NCBI GenBank assembly: GCA_001466705.2
Contig: LATX02000210.1
Location: 124,001 to 188,000 of the forward strand
Source: Moniliophthora roreri
Taxonomy: Eukaryota > Basidiomycota > Agaricomycetes > Agaricales > Marasmiaceae
DNA length: 64,000 nt
Direction: 5' to 3'
Shown: positions 62,455-64,000 of the stretch, piece after piece
Numbering within the stretch: position 1 is the stretch's first letter
Layout: every line of letters begins with the position of its first letter
Notes under the pieces: generated by a model
Database searches by the model: none
The model's input: the letters and a program-made list of their open reading frames with translations, nothing else
Told to the model about the DNA's origin: nothing
Translations under genes and position numbers: made by a program

Positions 62455-63770
62455 ACAGCCTGATAACTCTCTTATCTTACCATCCGCCAGTGTATATATC
62501 TTCATGTCGAAAGGAACTCCTCGTTCCGGTGGCATTCTGGGCTGGGCTTGGTCTACTGAGCAAGCAAATGCTTATTATTATCCCATCTCTAATTCCCGGC
62601 TCCTCTCAGCAAGAAATTGCAATCATACTCCACCAATATGAAATAACACTACTTAAAAGGGATAAATACACCTTTGGTCTTCTGCATTCTTTCATCTCAT
62701 TCCTTACATCTCGACCTGCAAGTCTACAATGTCCACCTCAGGGGAAATCCCGCAATCCAATTATTGTATCCTGACGAGAGGACAAGCCGAACGAGACAGG
62801 TGAGCTTGCATTGAGTTAACGGCACCTGTCTGAACGAACCCCGCTAGACTGGATAAACAATTTTGGTTCCATAGCAAGTATCATGGTCGGGACTTGGTTT
62901 GCGACTCCAGGATTTCAATACCAGACGATGGTGCAGTCTTGGATGCAGCTACGGGATCAGGCAAGATGTAGTGACCATCCGTCGTGTTTCTCCACTAATA
63001 CAGTACTTTTGGCAGGAGTATGGATACGCTCGCTTGCAAAACAAGTCCCGTCGTCTGTTGAGCTCTACGCAGTTGACTTGACCCCAACTATTTGGTCTTC
63101 CGAGGGTGTTCCCAGCAACGTCCACTACTCTGTGCAGTCGATCACGTCTCTACCCGGGGACTGGACTTCCAAATTCGATTTCGTCAATCAGAGCCTTGTC
63201 GCCATTGCATTGAAGAGGCCAGACTGGCCGAAAGCTCTTGCAGAACTGTATCGAGTTCTCAAGCCAGGAGGTTATGTTCAACTGACTGAGCTTACGACGT
63301 ATCCCCCATTTCCAAAGACCAGTCCCCCACCGGAAATGCCTGACAAGGATATTCTACAAGTAATGCACCGCTTATCCAAGATGATGGACTACCTCGAGCA
63401 TCCCACGATTGAAATCCCGCGTATGCTTGAAGATGTGGGATTTCGGGAGATTAGCACAGATCTGAAACCGAGGCCGACACTCGGGAAACGATTTGGTGGT
63501 GAACATGGAGCCGATGCATTAGAGGTGAGCAGGGGGGCAATGGCTGCAGTAAAGGACATCACATTGCTCAATGATGGTTTTGGGATCGTGCGGAATGGGG
63601 AGGAGTTTGATGTGCTGATGGACCACCACGTCAAGGAGTGCGAAGAATTCGGGCTCCCTGGATGGGAGTATTGCTTCATCACTGCTCGGAAGCCCATATG
63701 AAAGATATGCGCATCAGCCTGAAGCTCTTTACGACAGAAGAAGTTGCGAATAAGTTACGATAAATACATA
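62455..63770. repeat. Segmental duplication, copy 2 (methyltransferase block)
   Basis: Same start word (ACAGCCTGATAACTC) and end word (TAAATACATA) as 28841-30163. Sequence beyond 63770 is unlike that after copy 1. Confidence 0.93.
62729..63701 (+). CDS. SAM-dependent methyltransferase (UMTA/LaeA-like), copy 2
   Basis: Paralogue or allele of the gene at 29122. Exons 62729-62799, 62848-62960 and 63016-63701 also give 289 residues. The GC-AG second intron is conserved (AG|gcaagatg, acceptor ttggcag). Differences are few, for example FWFHSKYHGRDLV against FWFYKKYHGRGLV and DLTPTIW against DLAPTIW; the third exon is otherwise nearly identical. Both copies are intact, so either both are functional or the duplication is very recent. 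Confidence 0.88.
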
Positions 63771-64000
63771 TGTTGCACTGATCGTTTATAAGAGCAGGAT
63801 GACCAGCATGAACTATTCCAGTATCGCGTACGACGTTCAAATCGTAAGATCGTCACAGTATCATATGTAAAAGATGCTCTAAATAAGATATGGGACGCGG
63901 CCCCCCGGCATACATAGTCACAATTCTGACTGGCTCTGAGAGGAGCGGTCGATTCAAGTCGGTGCCGATGGTTCGGAAACCGGTCATTTCGATAGGATAT
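63771..64000. other. Window end; starts another repeat at 63944
   Basis: Positions 63944-64000 match 36452-36508 except at CpG sites, so the window ends inside an unmutated copy of the repeat next to element B. Confidence 0.7.

Overview
The window looks like a chromosome segment of an Agaricomycete (mushroom-type basidiomycete). Genes are dense and intron-rich (introns mostly 50-60 nt, GT-AG), and they include a pentafunctional AROM, a BCS1-like AAA ATPase, a KRE6/SKN1-type glucan protein, an E(z)-like CXC-SET protein and an alternative NADH dehydrogenase. I rebuilt the exons by hand. All complete models close in frame (the exon lengths sum to a multiple of three), but none was checked by alignment or RNA.

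Left part (1-30163): housekeeping genes with ordinary CpG content. In order they are a GH18 chitinase (-, cut by the window edge), 40S ribosomal protein S0 (-), AROM (-), ribose-5-phosphate isomerase (-), TFIIH subunit TFB5 (+, four small exons), BCS1-like ATPase (-), histidinol-phosphate aminotransferase (-), KRE6/SKN1-like GH16 protein (+), E(z)-like SET methyltransferase (+), type II NADH dehydrogenase (+) and a SAM-dependent methyltransferase (+). AROM and HIS5 belong to amino-acid synthesis and RPI feeds the pentose-phosphate pathway that supplies both. This is ordinary gene order, not a dedicated cluster.

Right part (30165-61433): about 31 kb of transposon island. It holds (i) a decayed Ty3/Gypsy element B (30165-36451, minus), (ii) a decayed host-like or captured gene (37795-38800), (iii) an ~8 kb structure with long inverted arms and an exact 1924-bp tandem duplication (38913-46948), (iv) gag and LTR pieces of a third Gypsy element C carrying a MITE and another insertion (46949-52533), and (v) a near-complete Gypsy element A (54122-61433, minus) with 459-bp LTRs and a 5-bp target duplication. 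Older copies are strongly CpG-depleted, as expected from cytosine methylation and deamination or a RIP-like process.

The methyltransferase gene with its promoter is present twice (28841-30163 and 62455-63770), once on each side of the island. Three single Ns (30164, 39238, 51080) each sit where a repeat breaks, so part of the island's structure may be an assembly product.

The most novel content is in the Gypsy elements. They share a third gene after the integrase, a self-priming primer-binding site complementary to the LTR, and a gag-pol slippery heptamer GGGTTTT, and these features recur in copies that have otherwise diverged strongly.
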